Assembly: GCA_902550325.1 (NCBI GenBank)
Contig: CACCYT010000001.1
Location: 109,174 to 173,173, forward strand
DNA: 64,000 bases
Origin: an uncultured Bacteroidota bacterium
Lineage (GTDB): Bacteria > Bacteroidota > Bacteroidia > Flavobacteriales > Flavobacteriaceae
Reading direction: 5' to 3'
Part shown: piece by piece, positions 27,379-37,695 of the stretch
Layout of the letters: the number at the start of each line of letters is the position of its first letter
Position numbering within the stretch: position 1 is the first letter of the stretch
The notes under the pieces: generated by a model
The model's database searches: none
The model's input: the letters and a program-made list of their open reading frames with translations, nothing else
What the model was told of the DNA's origin: nothing
Translations under genes and position numbers: made by a program

Positions 27379-29478
27379 ATGAACAGAATAGATTTAAACA
27401 TTTTAGAAAAAAAAGCGGCTAGGTTGTTTTTTGAAAACAAGAAAAAAACCTATAACATCAAGCAAATTAAGTTTTTTTTAAATGTAAAGATTGATTCAAT
27501 TTATATTAAAGATTTGTTGAAAAACCTTTTCCTTAAAAAATGCATCAATATTAATGAGCATGATAAATACAGCTTTAACAAAAGTTTGGTTTTTTTAGTT
27601 GGTATTATTGGAAAAAGAAAAATAAAACTGATTGATTTGGAATCATCAGCTGAGTTAGATATTAGTAGAAAAGAAAGCGCAGGGTTTTTTGAAAACGATG
27701 AGGTATATTATTCTATTAATAAGAAAGGAAAAGTTAATATTTTATCTGTCAAAAAAAGAACAGATCAAAAGTTTGTTGGAGAGGTAGAAATAAATAAAAA
27801 TATTAAAAGTGTATTTATAAGAAAACAAAATGTACGTTTTATTATCGATGATAAGCAAGCAAAGAAAGAAGATTTAGTTGTAATGAGACTAAAAGACTGG
27901 AAACATGAAGATCCAGAAGGAGAGGTTTTAAAAGTTATTGGAAAAGCAAGCGATAGTGAGGCACAAACGCACGCTATTTTGGAAGAGTTTTCTCTTCCTT
28001 ATGTTTTTTCAGACAAGGTTGAACAAGAAACAAATAATATAAAAAAAGAAGAAAGTTTAGAAAAATACAGGGAAGATCACAGCACTAAATTAACATTTAC
28101 AATTGATCCTGATGATGCTAAGGATTTTGATGATGCCTTATCATTTAAGAAGCTTGATGATTCGAGTATAGAAGTTGGTGTTCATATTGCTGATGTATCC
28201 CATTATGTTAAGAAAGAAACCGAGCTCGATAAAGAAGCTTTTTATCGAGCAACAAGTGTTTATTTGGCAGACAGAGTTGTTCCTATGTTGCCAGAAAAAC
28301 TTTCTAATGATCTTTGCTCTTTAAATCCTAAAGAAAAAAAGAATGTCTTTTCTGTTTTTTTTATTTTTAGTAAAAACCATAAAATTTCAAACATAAAGTT
28401 TTGTAAATCTCTCATCGTTTCTGACGAGAGGTTTTCCTATGAAGAAGCACAACACATAATAGAGAATAAAGAGAACACTATTCCTGCGGAAAAAACAATA
28501 TCGGGTAATGAAAAAAAAGTAAACAAAAACCTTTTTAACTCAATAAAAAAACTTTATTCAATATCTAAATCGCTTAAAAAAGAAAGAGAAGATAAAGGGT
28601 CTATTTTTTTTAATAAAGAGGAAATAAGATTCAAAGTTGATGAAAAAGGAAGCCCTGTAGGATATAAAATAAAGAAGCAAAAAGAAGCAAATTTTCTAAT
28701 TGAAGAATTTATGCTTTTGGCAAACAAAGCAGTTGCCACAAAAATTAAAGAAAACACAAGATCAGGGGTTTACAGAGTACATGATTTGCCAGATGAAAAA
28801 AAATTAGTAGAAATTGAAAGGTTTGTAAAAAACCTAGGATATAATAATAGGCTTGTAAATTCACAAAACATAAATAAAGAAATAAATACTTTGCTAAAAG
28901 CATGTGAAGGAAAGCCCGAAAAAAATGTCATAGATATGATGGTAATAAGAGCGATGAGTAAGGCAAAATACAGCTCACAAAACATAGGTCATTTTGGACT
29001 TAAGTTTGAAAACTACTCTCATTTCACATCACCAATTAGGAGATATCCAGACCTTATGGTTCACAGAATTTTATTTTCAATCCTGAAGAAAGAAAAATAC
29101 TATGACAAAGAAATAGAAGAAAAATGTTTTCATTGTAGTCAAAGAGAGGAGTTGGCCACCAAAGCTGAAAGAGCCTCCACCAAACTAATGCAGGTAAAAT
29201 ACATGTCAAAACGTCTAAATGAAAAATTTGCAGGGATTGTTTCTGGCATAAATGAAAGAGGCATTTTTGTTGAAGTGATTTCAAACAAATGCGAAGGCTT
29301 TGTCAGAATGAAAGACATTCCACACGACTACTTTGTTTACAATTACAAAACAAACTCTTTAATCGGTCAAAACACAAAAGAAGAATACTGCCTAGGCGAT
29401 AAGGTTTTAATAAGGGTAGAAAAAACCAATCTAGAAAAAAAACATATTGATTTTAAGATTCTCAGCAAGTCGGAATAA
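27379..29478 (+). CDS. rnr: Ribonuclease R
   Basis: TFTIDPDDAKDFDDALSF, VGVHIADVSHYV, AKYSSQNIGHFGLKFENYSHFTSPIRRYPDLMVHRIL, C-terminal S1 domain. Confidence 0.96.
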   Translation: MNRIDLNILEKKAARLFFENKKKTYNIKQIKFFLNVKIDSIYIKDLLKNLFLKKCININEHDKYSFNKSLVFLVGIIGKRKIKLIDLESSAELDISRKESAGFFENDEVYYSINKKGKVNILSVKKRTDQKFVGEVEINKNIKSVFIRKQNVRFIIDDKQAKKEDLVVMRLKDWKHEDPEGEVLKVIGKASDSEAQTHAILEEFSLPYVFSDKVEQETNNIKKEESLEKYREDHSTKLTFTIDPDDAKDFDDALSFKKLDDSSIEVGVHIADVSHYVKKETELDKEAFYRATSVYLADRVVPMLPEKLSNDLCSLNPKEKKNVFSVFFIFSKNHKISNIKFCKSLIVSDERFSYEEAQHIIENKENTIPAEKTISGNEKKVNKNLFNSIKKLYSISKSLKKEREDKGSIFFNKEEIRFKVDEKGSPVGYKIKKQKEANFLIEEFMLLANKAVATKIKENTRSGVYRVHDLPDEKKLVEIERFVKNLGYNNRLVNSQNINKEINTLLKACEGKPEKNVIDMMVIRAMSKAKYSSQNIGHFGLKFENYSHFTSPIRRYPDLMVHRILFSILKKEKYYDKEIEEKCFHCSQREELATKAERASTKLMQVKYMSKRLNEKFAGIVSGINERGIFVEVISNKCEGFVRMKDIPHDYFVYNYKTNSLIGQNTKEEYCLGDKVLIRVEKTNLEKKHIDFKILSKSE

Positions 29479-29495
29479 AATATTATTTTTAAAAT

Positions 29496-30140
29496 ATGCT
29501 AGAGTTTTTACCAGCGGTTCCACTTGGTATTCTGTTATCATTTTCTTTTGGACCATTGTTTTTTATCCTTCTTGAAACAAGTATTTCAAAAGGCATAAAA
29601 CAGGCTTTTTTTATTGACGTTGGTGTTGTTGCGGCTGACATTACCTTTTTTTCAGTTGCATATTTCGGGGCAAGCAAGCTTATCACAGAAGAAAACCAGC
29701 CGGCATTATTTGTTTTAGGCGGTGTTTTGCTTTCCTCATATGGCGTGCTTTCTTTTTTTAAAACATATAAAAAAAGAAAGAAACAACAAAAAGGAAAAGT
29801 AAAGGTTATTCAAACACCAAACCTTTTTTCCTTAGCTATAAAAGGATATTTGCTTAACATAATAAACGTTGCCGTGTTGTTCTTTTGGACAGGCGTTCTA
29901 TTTGTAATAGGTCCTAAGTTTGAAATGGAGACAGGAAAAATTTGGCTCTTTTTTTTGGCAACCGTTTCAACGTATATTATTGTAAACCTTTGCAAGTACT
30001 ATTTCGCAAGCAAGCTAAAGACAAAACTTACTGACTCAATACTTTATAAAATGAAGCAAGTTCTTAACCTCTTTGTTTTTGTTTTTGGTGTTTATTTGGT
30101 GGTGTCCGGTTCTATGCCTTCGGTTATAGTCTTAAATTGA
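29496..30140 (+). CDS. LysE family translocator
   Basis: PLGILLSFSFGPLFFILLETSISKGIKQAFFIDVGVVAADITFF; multi-TM, 214 aa. Confidence 0.75.
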   Translation: MLEFLPAVPLGILLSFSFGPLFFILLETSISKGIKQAFFIDVGVVAADITFFSVAYFGASKLITEENQPALFVLGGVLLSSYGVLSFFKTYKKRKKQQKGKVKVIQTPNLFSLAIKGYLLNIINVAVLFFWTGVLFVIGPKFEMETGKIWLFFLATVSTYIIVNLCKYYFASKLKTKLTDSILYKMKQVLNLFVFVFGVYLVVSGSMPSVIVLN

Positions 30141-30210
30141 GGCACCGAGCGGATTCGAACCGCTGTACAAGCTTTTGCAGAGCTCTGCCTAGCCACTCGG
30201 CCACAGTGCC
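30140..30210 (-). tRNA. tRNA-Cys (anticodon GCA)
   Basis: Minus strand reads GGCACTGTGGCCGAGTGGCTAGGCAGAGCTCTGCAAAAGCTTGTACAGCGGTTCGAATCCGCTCGGTGCCT; cloverleaf with CTGCAAA anticodon loop and GGTTCGAATCC T arm. Confidence 0.95.
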
Positions 30211-30236
30211 TTTTAAGGCATCAAAAGTAACAATTT

Positions 30237-30593
30237 TTAAACATCCGTTGAACTTAATGTTACAGAGACTGTTTCTACATCACCATCGATCGGCGGGTTG
30301 ATCTTCGTAACAGTTATAGATACATGCTTTGAATGAGCACACTCATTATGAATTCTTTTAATAATTTTTGCCGCAACAGTTTCTATTAGCTTTGACCTTA
30401 TGGCCATTTCTTCCACAACTATTTGTGTAACCAACGAATAATCCACCGCCTGATTAAGGTCATCATTTTGATGCGAAAGTTTATTTTTTACATCTACTGC
30501 AGCATCAACACGATAGTCAGAGCCAATAACGCCCTCTTCATCAAGACAGCCGTGGTATGCATACACCTTTATATTATTTACATGTACTTTCAT
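30237..30593 (-). CDS. folB: Dihydroneopterin aldolase
   Basis: 118 aa; VYAYHGCLDEEGVIGSDYRVDAAVD, DYSLVTQIVVEEM, LIETVAAKI. Confidence 0.9.
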   Translation of the reverse strand: MKVHVNNIKVYAYHGCLDEEGVIGSDYRVDAAVDVKNKLSHQNDDLNQAVDYSLVTQIVVEEMAIRSKLIETVAAKIIKRIHNECAHSKHVSITVTKINPPIDGDVETVSVTLSSTDV

Positions 30594-30644
30594 TTTTCAA
30601 AAATATAAAATGAACACCTCATTTATAAATTAATTAACTTTGAT

Positions 30645-32318
30645 TTGGTGAAAGAATCCAAAAATTTTATAGAAATTATTATTGATCAGGACCTTGAGCA
30701 AGGCTTTGATCCTGCCGATCTTTGTTTTAGGTTCCCGCCCGAACCAAATGGTTATCTGCACGTTGGTCATGTTAAAGCAATTGTTTTAAATTTTGAGTTA
30801 GCCAAAAAATACCAAGCAAAAATCAACCTTAGGTTTGATGACACCAATCCCGAAAATGAAGATCAAAAATACATTGACGCTATTAAAGAAAACATCTCTT
30901 GGCTCGGATACAGCTGGGATAAAGAGTGCTATGCTTCCGATTATTTCCAACAACTTTATGATTGGTCTGTTCAATTAATAAGTGAAGACAAGGCATATGT
31001 CGACTCTCAGTCATCCGAAGAAATTGCCAAACAAAAAGGCACCCCAACAGAACCAGGAAAAAACAGCCCCTATAGAGACCGGCCAACTCATGAAAGCCTT
31101 TCAATTTTCAATGATATGAAAAACGGAAAGTCTTCACCCGGACAACATGTCTTAAGAGCAAAAGTTGATATGTCTTCACCAAATATGTTAATGAGGGATC
31201 CTGTTATCTACAGAGTTCTTAACGCCTCACACCCCAGGACAAAAACTGACTGGGTAATTTTTCCAATGTATGATTGGACACACGGAGAGTCCGACTATAT
31301 TGAACAGGTTTCACATTCCCTTTGCACTCTAGAATTCAAACCACACAGAGATTTATACGACTGGTTTTTAGACCAAGTTGTTGACCCAAAAAAAATTCGA
31401 CCAAAACAGCGAGAGTTTGCTAGACTGAACTTAAGCCACACCATAACCTCTAAAAGAAAACTTTTGTTTTTAGTAGAAAGCAAGATAGTTGAAGGATGGG
31501 ATGATCCACGAATGCCAACCATATCAGGATTAAAGAGAAGAGGCTATACACCCGAAGCCTTAAAAAACTTTGTAAAATCTGCGGGTGTAGCAAAGAGAGA
31601 TAACATTATAGAAATGTCTCTTTTGGAGTTTTGCGTGAGAGAAGACCTAAATAAAAAGTGTAATAGAATGATGGTTGTCCAAGAGCCTGTAAAAATTACA
31701 ATTACAAACCTGGAGGATAATCACAAAGAAATACTTGTGGTGGAAAATAATCCTGAGGACCCCAGCGCTGGAAGCAGAGAAATGTTATTTACAAAGACCA
31801 TACTGATAGAAAGATCGGATTTCATGATTAATCCGCCAAAAAAGTTCTTCAGACTCTCTGTTGGAAATGAAGTTAGGTTAAAGGGCGCATACATTATTAA
31901 GGCAAATGAAGTTTTGCTAGACGAAAACCAAGCTGTCGCAGAAATACTATGCACTTATGACCCCAAAAGCAAAAGCGGATCTGGATCAGAGGAAAGCAAA
32001 AGAAAAGTTAAGGGCACCCTTCATTGGGTTTCATCAGAAAAAAACACCAAGGTTACAATAAGGGAGTACGACAGGCTTTTCGCTCACCCATCACCAGGGC
32101 AGTTCCCAACAGACAAATTACAGTCTATTTTAAACAAAGACTCTATGTCTGTACACGCTGGGTATGCAGAATTGGCCCTATCAAAATCCAAAGCCGGTGA
32201 TTCATTTCAGTTTCAAAGAAAAGGATATTACATAGCAGACAAGGACTCATCTGAAGAATTACTTGTTTTTAATAAAACAGTTTCTTTAAGAGACAATTGG
32301 AAGAATAAACATAAATAA
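30645..32318 (+). CDS. glnS: Glutamine--tRNA ligase
   Basis: FRFPPEPNGYLHVGHVKAIVLNF, NLRFDDTNPENEDQKYIDAIKENI, SKRKLLFLVESKIVEGWDDPRMPTISGLKRRGYTPEA. Confidence 0.96.
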   Translation: MVKESKNFIEIIIDQDLEQGFDPADLCFRFPPEPNGYLHVGHVKAIVLNFELAKKYQAKINLRFDDTNPENEDQKYIDAIKENISWLGYSWDKECYASDYFQQLYDWSVQLISEDKAYVDSQSSEEIAKQKGTPTEPGKNSPYRDRPTHESLSIFNDMKNGKSSPGQHVLRAKVDMSSPNMLMRDPVIYRVLNASHPRTKTDWVIFPMYDWTHGESDYIEQVSHSLCTLEFKPHRDLYDWFLDQVVDPKKIRPKQREFARLNLSHTITSKRKLLFLVESKIVEGWDDPRMPTISGLKRRGYTPEALKNFVKSAGVAKRDNIIEMSLLEFCVREDLNKKCNRMMVVQEPVKITITNLEDNHKEILVVENNPEDPSAGSREMLFTKTILIERSDFMINPPKKFFRLSVGNEVRLKGAYIIKANEVLLDENQAVAEILCTYDPKSKSGSGSEESKRKVKGTLHWVSSEKNTKVTIREYDRLFAHPSPGQFPTDKLQSILNKDSMSVHAGYAELALSKSKAGDSFQFQRKGYYIADKDSSEELLVFNKTVSLRDNWKNKHK

Positions 32319-32346
32319 CATAACTTTATAATTAAACAAAGACAAC

Positions 32347-32901
32347 ATGATCAACCTTTATAAAAAAGCAATTTCCAAAACTATTATTTTTTCATCACTA
32401 ATCTTGTTAGTCTCGTGTGCAGATCAAGTGTCAAAAAAATCTGTCGACACCGCGGCTCAACTAGAAAAAGACTTAGAAATGTATCAAGACGTTTGGAACG
32501 CTTTTCTTGCAGGTGATACAAGCGTTATTAATCCAAATAATTTTACCGAAGATGTTGTTGTTGTTACTGCAGAAGGGGATATTGTAGGCATAGAGGACGT
32601 TAAGAACCACTACTTAAATTATTTAACAGGCTTTAGCGACATAGAATGGAAAATCAAAGATGCATTTGGTCAAGGAGACAGGCTGGTTAAGCACTGGAAC
32701 TTTAAGGGTAAACACACCGGTGATTTTTTTGGCATCCCAGCAACCGGCAATTTACTTGATCTTTCTGGAACAACAATGGTAACAATGAAAGACGGTAAAA
32801 TAGCTAAAGAGCACGACTTTTTTGATATGAAATCCATGTTAGATCAGCTCTTATCTTCTGAGGGAGATGTGGTTATAGATGAATATCAGCCAGTAAATTA
32901 A
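32347..32901 (+). CDS. NTF2/SnoaL-like lipoprotein
   Basis: Lipobox LVSCADQ; FGQGDRLVKHWNFKGKHTGDFFGIPATGNLLDLSGTTMVTMKDGKI. Confidence 0.75.
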   Translation: MINLYKKAISKTIIFSSLILLVSCADQVSKKSVDTAAQLEKDLEMYQDVWNAFLAGDTSVINPNNFTEDVVVVTAEGDIVGIEDVKNHYLNYLTGFSDIEWKIKDAFGQGDRLVKHWNFKGKHTGDFFGIPATGNLLDLSGTTMVTMKDGKIAKEHDFFDMKSMLDQLLSSEGDVVIDEYQPVN

Positions 32902-33608
32902 ATTAAAAGATCTTTAACCAGGTTGTCCAATTCGTCTAACGTATACATATACAGATTCAAAAGGCTTACTCTTGTCTCAAAATATTTTAACTGTATTGTT
33001 AGATTAGACCTTAGCTCTTCGTCTTTATTAATGGACTCATGTAAAAGATTTGCATAGCTATTTATTGAAACTGAGTTGTCCTCAGCTGCTAAAACAATTT
33101 TTGGATGCTCCTCTGTCAAAACCTTAATAAGTTGCTCCTTTAAAGATTTTTCATATTCAACAGACGTTTTTAGCCTTGAGAAGTTCAGCGTATGTAGCCT
33201 AGTTAGCGCTTCTTTAACGCTTTCGGAACTTACAAACTTAATATTACCAGAATTTATCATTGAAGTGTACCTGTTCATCGGTGGTTCGAAATCCCTATAG
33301 TAAATTAAATTGAATTCAACCCTACCCTTGCTGGAAGTGATTTTTATTATCTCATCAACATCGAACTCAGAACTTATAAGTTCAGAATAAAGAGCTATGT
33401 CGTCGTTCCAGGCCGCAAGTCTTTCATCACAATATTTTTTTATTTCGTAAACCTCCTTCTCAATACTTGTTAAAACCTTTATCCTCTCTTTGTTGTCATT
33501 TCTTTTAATTGCTAATTGATTAAACCAAAAAGAAACTGTAACACCCAAAACAATGACAAGAAAGTCAAACAAATAAGGTTTAAAGCCCTTAAGCTTTTTT
33601 TTGCTCAT
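32898..33608 (-). CDS. Hypothetical membrane-anchored protein (DUF6090-like)
   Basis: N-terminal LFDFLVIVLGVTVSFWFNQLAIKRNDNKERIKVLTSIEKEV. Confidence 0.55.
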   Translation of the reverse strand: MSKKKLKGFKPYLFDFLVIVLGVTVSFWFNQLAIKRNDNKERIKVLTSIEKEVYEIKKYCDERLAAWNDDIALYSELISSEFDVDEIIKITSSKGRVEFNLIYYRDFEPPMNRYTSMINSGNIKFVSSESVKEALTRLHTLNFSRLKTSVEYEKSLKEQLIKVLTEEHPKIVLAAEDNSVSINSYANLLHESINKDEELRSNLTIQLKYFETRVSLLNLYMYTLDELDNLVKDLLI

Positions 33609-33617
33609 TATTGGCGT

Positions 33618-34616
33618 TTAATCAATAGCCCCTAGATCTGCGGGTGGATCATCTTTTTTTGGCGGCGCTTTTAATGTAGAGCTCATGTCATTGCTGTCTT
33701 TAGCTTTTTTAGCCTTCTTCATTTCTTCACCAATTTGGTTACTTGCTGTAAATGATGCCACCATATTATTTAACATCTCAGATCCAGCCTGAGGAGAGTT
33801 GGGCATTAATATAAGGTTGCTGTTGCTTGCAGAACCCACAGACTGTAGTGTGTCGTAGTGCTGGGTAACAACAATTAAAGCAGACGCTTCTTGGGAGTTA
33901 ATATCGACACCGTTTAAAACCTTAACAGAGTCCTCTAGACCCCTAGCAATCTCTCTCCTTTGATCGGCAATACCCTGGCCCTGCAGCCTTTTGCTTTCAG
34001 CCTCCGCCTTTGCTCTTTCCACAATCAAAATTCTTTGAGCATCTCCCTCAAATTGAGCGGCAACTTTTTCCCTTTCTGACGCATTAATTCTGTTCATGGA
34101 GTCTTTAACTTGAGCATCTGGATCAATGTCAGTAACAAGGGTCTTGATTATGTCAAAACCATAATTTAACATTGCGTCATTTAACTCTGCCTTAACTGCT
34201 ACAGCAACATCGTCTTTCTTTTCAAAGACGTCATCCAAGATCATTTTCGGAACTTCCGCCCTTACAACATCAAATACATAAGAGGTTATCTGGTCTTGTG
34301 GAAAATCAAGCTTATAAAAAGCATCATAAACCTTGTCTTTTATGACCTTATATTGTACAGATACTTTAATTTTTACAAAAACATCATCCTTTGTTTTGGT
34401 TTCCACCACAACATCTAGCTGTTGAATTCTCAAGCTTAATCTGCCTGAAACATTGTCTACAAGAGGAATTTTAATTTGCAGCCCAGATTGTCGTACACTT
34501 AAAAACTTACCAAATCTTTCAACAATGGCTGCTGATTGCTGTTTGACAATGAAAAAAGTTCCAAAGATTAATGCAAGAAAAGTAAGTAGTATAATTGGTG
34601 TCAGAAGATATCCCAT
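33618..34616 (-). CDS. SPFH domain (stomatin/prohibitin-like) protein
   Basis: IVKQQSAAIVERFGKFLSVRQSGLQIKIPLVD, RAKAEAESKRLQGQGIADQRREIARGL. Confidence 0.93.
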   Translation of the reverse strand: MGYLLTPIILLTFLALIFGTFFIVKQQSAAIVERFGKFLSVRQSGLQIKIPLVDNVSGRLSLRIQQLDVVVETKTKDDVFVKIKVSVQYKVIKDKVYDAFYKLDFPQDQITSYVFDVVRAEVPKMILDDVFEKKDDVAVAVKAELNDAMLNYGFDIIKTLVTDIDPDAQVKDSMNRINASEREKVAAQFEGDAQRILIVERAKAEAESKRLQGQGIADQRREIARGLEDSVKVLNGVDINSQEASALIVVTQHYDTLQSVGSASNSNLILMPNSPQAGSEMLNNMVASFTASNQIGEEMKKAKKAKDSNDMSSTLKAPPKKDDPPADLGAID

Positions 34617-34676
34617 AGTTTTTTCCTTTTAATTTACGATTTTTTCTGCAAAAAATAAAGCAATCTCCTCTGTTAA

Positions 34677-36149
34677 TTAAACCAGTATAGACCCGACCCG
34701 TTTTAAGACTTCGTCTTTTCCTAAAAAAACCATAAGTTCAAACAAATCTGGACCAGCCAGCTTTCCAACAAGACAAAGCCTCATAGCCCCCATTGATTTA
34801 CCAAACCCAATGGTTGAGCACTCGTTTAGCAAAGCCTTAAGCTCCTCAGCGTTTCCAAAACTTTTTTCTAGAGCAGTTTTGTATTTTCTTAAAAATGAGA
34901 GGGAGTCATCATTCATCAACTTGTGTTTTAGACCGGTCTCAACCTCTTGCTGCCCAAATAAATAGCCATATTCAATTTCAATATCGCCTAGCCTATCCAG
35001 ACGGGGTTTAATTAAGTCAATAGCATCTTTTGAAACAGCTAACCCATTCTCTTCCCCCAGTTCAGACAATCTTTTAATAATGTCTTCTGATGACAATTTT
35101 TGTATGTGTTGTGTGTTTAGCCAAATAAGCTTTTCAAAATCAAACTTAACACCACTCTTTCCAACCGAATCAATATCGAATGATTCAATGAGTTCGTCTA
35201 TTAAGTAAACTTCTTTGTTGTCCCTTTTAGACCAGCCTAACAAGGCCATATAGTTTATCAAAACCTCTGGTAAAATACCGAACTCTTTAAAACCCACATA
35301 TTCTTCTTCACCATTTTCCCATTTCAAAGGAAATACAGGAAAGCCAAACTTTTTTCCATCTCTTTTTGAAAGCTTCCCTTTTCCACTTGGTTTTAAAATT
35401 AGGGGTATATGCGCAAAAGATGGGGGTGACCAACCAAAAGACTTATATAAAAGAACATGAAGCGGAAGGGACGGCAACCACTCTTCCCCCCTAATTACAT
35501 GGCTGATATTCATAAGATGGTCATCAACAACATTTGCAAAATGGTATGTAGGCATCTGATCTGATTTAAAAAGCACTTTATCATCAAGCTCTCTACTAGA
35601 AACCTCAATTTTCCCCCTTATTTCATCATAAAAACCGATAACCTTCTCCTCCGGCATTCTAAAACGAACAACGTAAGGAGTTGTTTTCAAAAGGTCTTCA
35701 ACTTCATTTTTTTTTAACGAAAGAGAGTTAACAAGCTTTAACCGGTTGTGCGCATTGTAAATAAATGTCTTTCCTCTTTTCTCATGATTTTTTCTATGCT
35801 TATCCAAGTCCTCAGCCCTATCAAAAGCATAGTAAGCGCTACCGTTTTCAATTAACTCATTTATATATTCTTTATAAATACCCTTCCTTTCACTTTGCTT
35901 ATATGGACCATACTCTCCACCTAGAGACGGTGATTCATCAGGCGTTAAACCACACCAATTTAAAGCTTCTTCAATATATTTATAACTTCCCTCAACCTCC
36001 CTTTTTGTATCAGTGTCCTCAATTCTTAAAATAAATGATCCGCTATTTTTCTTAGCAAGCAGATAGTTGTAAAGAGCGGTTCTTAACCCGCCCACATGCA
36101 ATGGGCCTGTTGGGCTTGGCGCAAACCTAACTCGTACTGGACTAGGCAT
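34677..36149 (-). CDS. gltX: Glutamate--tRNA ligase
   Basis: VRVRFAPSPTGPLHVGGLRTALYNYLLAK, LRIEDTDTKREVEGS, GKGKLSKRDG. Confidence 0.97.
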   Translation of the reverse strand: MPSPVRVRFAPSPTGPLHVGGLRTALYNYLLAKKNSGSFILRIEDTDTKREVEGSYKYIEEALNWCGLTPDESPSLGGEYGPYKQSERKGIYKEYINELIENGSAYYAFDRAEDLDKHRKNHEKRGKTFIYNAHNRLKLVNSLSLKKNEVEDLLKTTPYVVRFRMPEEKVIGFYDEIRGKIEVSSRELDDKVLFKSDQMPTYHFANVVDDHLMNISHVIRGEEWLPSLPLHVLLYKSFGWSPPSFAHIPLILKPSGKGKLSKRDGKKFGFPVFPLKWENGEEEYVGFKEFGILPEVLINYMALLGWSKRDNKEVYLIDELIESFDIDSVGKSGVKFDFEKLIWLNTQHIQKLSSEDIIKRLSELGEENGLAVSKDAIDLIKPRLDRLGDIEIEYGYLFGQQEVETGLKHKLMNDDSLSFLRKYKTALEKSFGNAEELKALLNECSTIGFGKSMGAMRLCLVGKLAGPDLFELMVFLGKDEVLKRVGSILV

Positions 36150-37198
36150 TAGTAGTTTATTTTTTTCATTCTTTCGGGAACCCGTTGGTTCATTATTTTA
36201 AACCATAAGGGTGGAACTAGACTTAAAAGTATTGAAGTGGGGTATCCGTACGGGAGCTGAGGACTTTCGTCATAACAGTCCAATATTTGATATTTTTTTG
36301 AGGACTTGTAGTGGTGATCACTGTGTCGCGTCAGCTCATACAACACTATTCTGCCAATACTGTGATTTGAATTCCAAGAGTGACATGTTTGTACACGCTC
36401 GTACCTTCCAGATCCCGTCTTAACTCGCCTTAATCCATAGTGTTCAATGTAATTGATTGTTTCAAGGAATAGAAACGAGATTATTCCTATGCTCACACAG
36501 AAAATAAAAGCCCCAGAGCCAAAGAATTGCCATATTGTATATAGATATGCGGATTGTATTAGCAAATACCAAAGCATATCATTTTTTATTGAGTAAAACA
36601 CTGATCCTGAGCGATTTAGAAGTTCTTTTTGCTTTTTCCAAGCATCTATATACTGTTTTGTCACAGAGCTAATCCAAAAGCCATAAACACTCTGTTTGTA
36701 TCTGGCTGATGCCCCATCTTTTGGCGTACCAACGTTTGTGTGGTGTCCAAAATTATGTTCGATATAAAAATGCATGTAAAGGCATGGCAATAGTAATATT
36801 TTAGAAAGAGTTTTTTCAAAAACTGAAGATCTGTGACCTAATTCATGGGCTACATTTATTGCGTTTGTGGCTAGGACTACCCCCCCAGACAAAGTAATTC
36901 CAACAATTTCAAAAACCGTATAACTATTGTTTGTTATGATATAGACACCCCAAAAAACTGTAGCGTATACAATTGGTACATTTAGGTACAGCATTAGGTC
37001 AAAAAGCTTGTTAACCCCTCTTTTTTCTACATCCTCCTCGCTAAGGTTTACGTTATCTTCCCCGACTATGAGCTCCAGTAAAGGAATTACCACAAATGCA
37101 TACAAAACGGCCGAGTATGTTAAAACCCCATTTGATATGAACGAAACAACACATGCCAAAGGTATTGTGTATGCGGCTAAGTATTTTAGATCTTTCAC
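36149..37198 (-). CDS. AlkB-type alkane 1-monooxygenase / membrane fatty acid desaturase superfamily
   Basis: Histidine boxes HELGHRS, HNFGHHTNVGTPKDGASAR, TRHSDHHYKSS and NYIEHYGLRR. Confidence 0.85.
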   Translation of the reverse strand: MKDLKYLAAYTIPLACVVSFISNGVLTYSAVLYAFVVIPLLELIVGEDNVNLSEEDVEKRGVNKLFDLMLYLNVPIVYATVFWGVYIITNNSYTVFEIVGITLSGGVVLATNAINVAHELGHRSSVFEKTLSKILLLPCLYMHFYIEHNFGHHTNVGTPKDGASARYKQSVYGFWISSVTKQYIDAWKKQKELLNRSGSVFYSIKNDMLWYLLIQSAYLYTIWQFFGSGAFIFCVSIGIISFLFLETINYIEHYGLRRVKTGSGRYERVQTCHSWNSNHSIGRIVLYELTRHSDHHYKSSKKYQILDCYDESPQLPYGYPTSILLSLVPPLWFKIMNQRVPERMKKINY

Positions 37199-37271
37199 AC
37201 GGCAAATATATAAAATCGTTCACCTTTTTTATAATATGTTTGGACCTTATATATTTGCAGAAAAATTTTAA

Positions 37272-37694
37272 GTGATTGATTTTGTTTACAATACAGATTT
37301 TAGACTTTCAAACAAAGAGGTTTTTTCAAGATGGCTAATCTCTGTGACTAAAGTGGAGGGTTATCTAATAGACACTCTTGTTTTTTTATTCGTTGACGAT
37401 AACGAAATATTAGAAATGAATAAAAAGTTTTTAAAACACGATTATTACACAGATGTTATCACATTCGGAGATCTTAAAGACAAAAAAATTTCAGGAGACA
37501 TTGCAATTAGCATTGAAAGAGTTTTAGACAATTCGAAAACTTATGGCGTAGAGTTTGAAGATGAGCTAAAAAGAGTTATGGTTCACGGCTTACTACACAT
37601 CATGGGCTATAACGATAAAGCAAGCAATGACAAGTCGGTAATGTCTCAGAAAGAAAAAAAAGCAATAAAGATGTTTCACGTGAAACACGTATAA
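37272..37694 (+). CDS. ybeY: Endoribonuclease YbeY (rRNA maturation factor)
   Basis: KFLKHDYYTDVITFGD, DIAISIERV, VMVHGLLHIMGYNDKA; C-terminus MFHVKHV is encoded by the parS palindrome. Confidence 0.93.
   Translation: MIDFVYNTDFRLSNKEVFSRWLISVTKVEGYLIDTLVFLFVDDNEILEMNKKFLKHDYYTDVITFGDLKDKKISGDIAISIERVLDNSKTYGVEFEDELKRVMVHGLLHIMGYNDKASNDKSVMSQKEKKAIKMFHVKHV
37672..37687. promoter_or_regulatory. parS centromere site (ParB binding), perfect palindrome
   Basis: TGTTTCACGTGAAACA, exact match to the bacterial parS consensus. Confidence 0.93.
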
Positions 37695-37695
37695 T

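Noticed and set aside
33283-33296. tRNA-like T-arm motif GGTTCGAAATCCC
   Set aside because: No acceptor, D or anticodon stems around it; it is within the DUF6090-like coding sequence.
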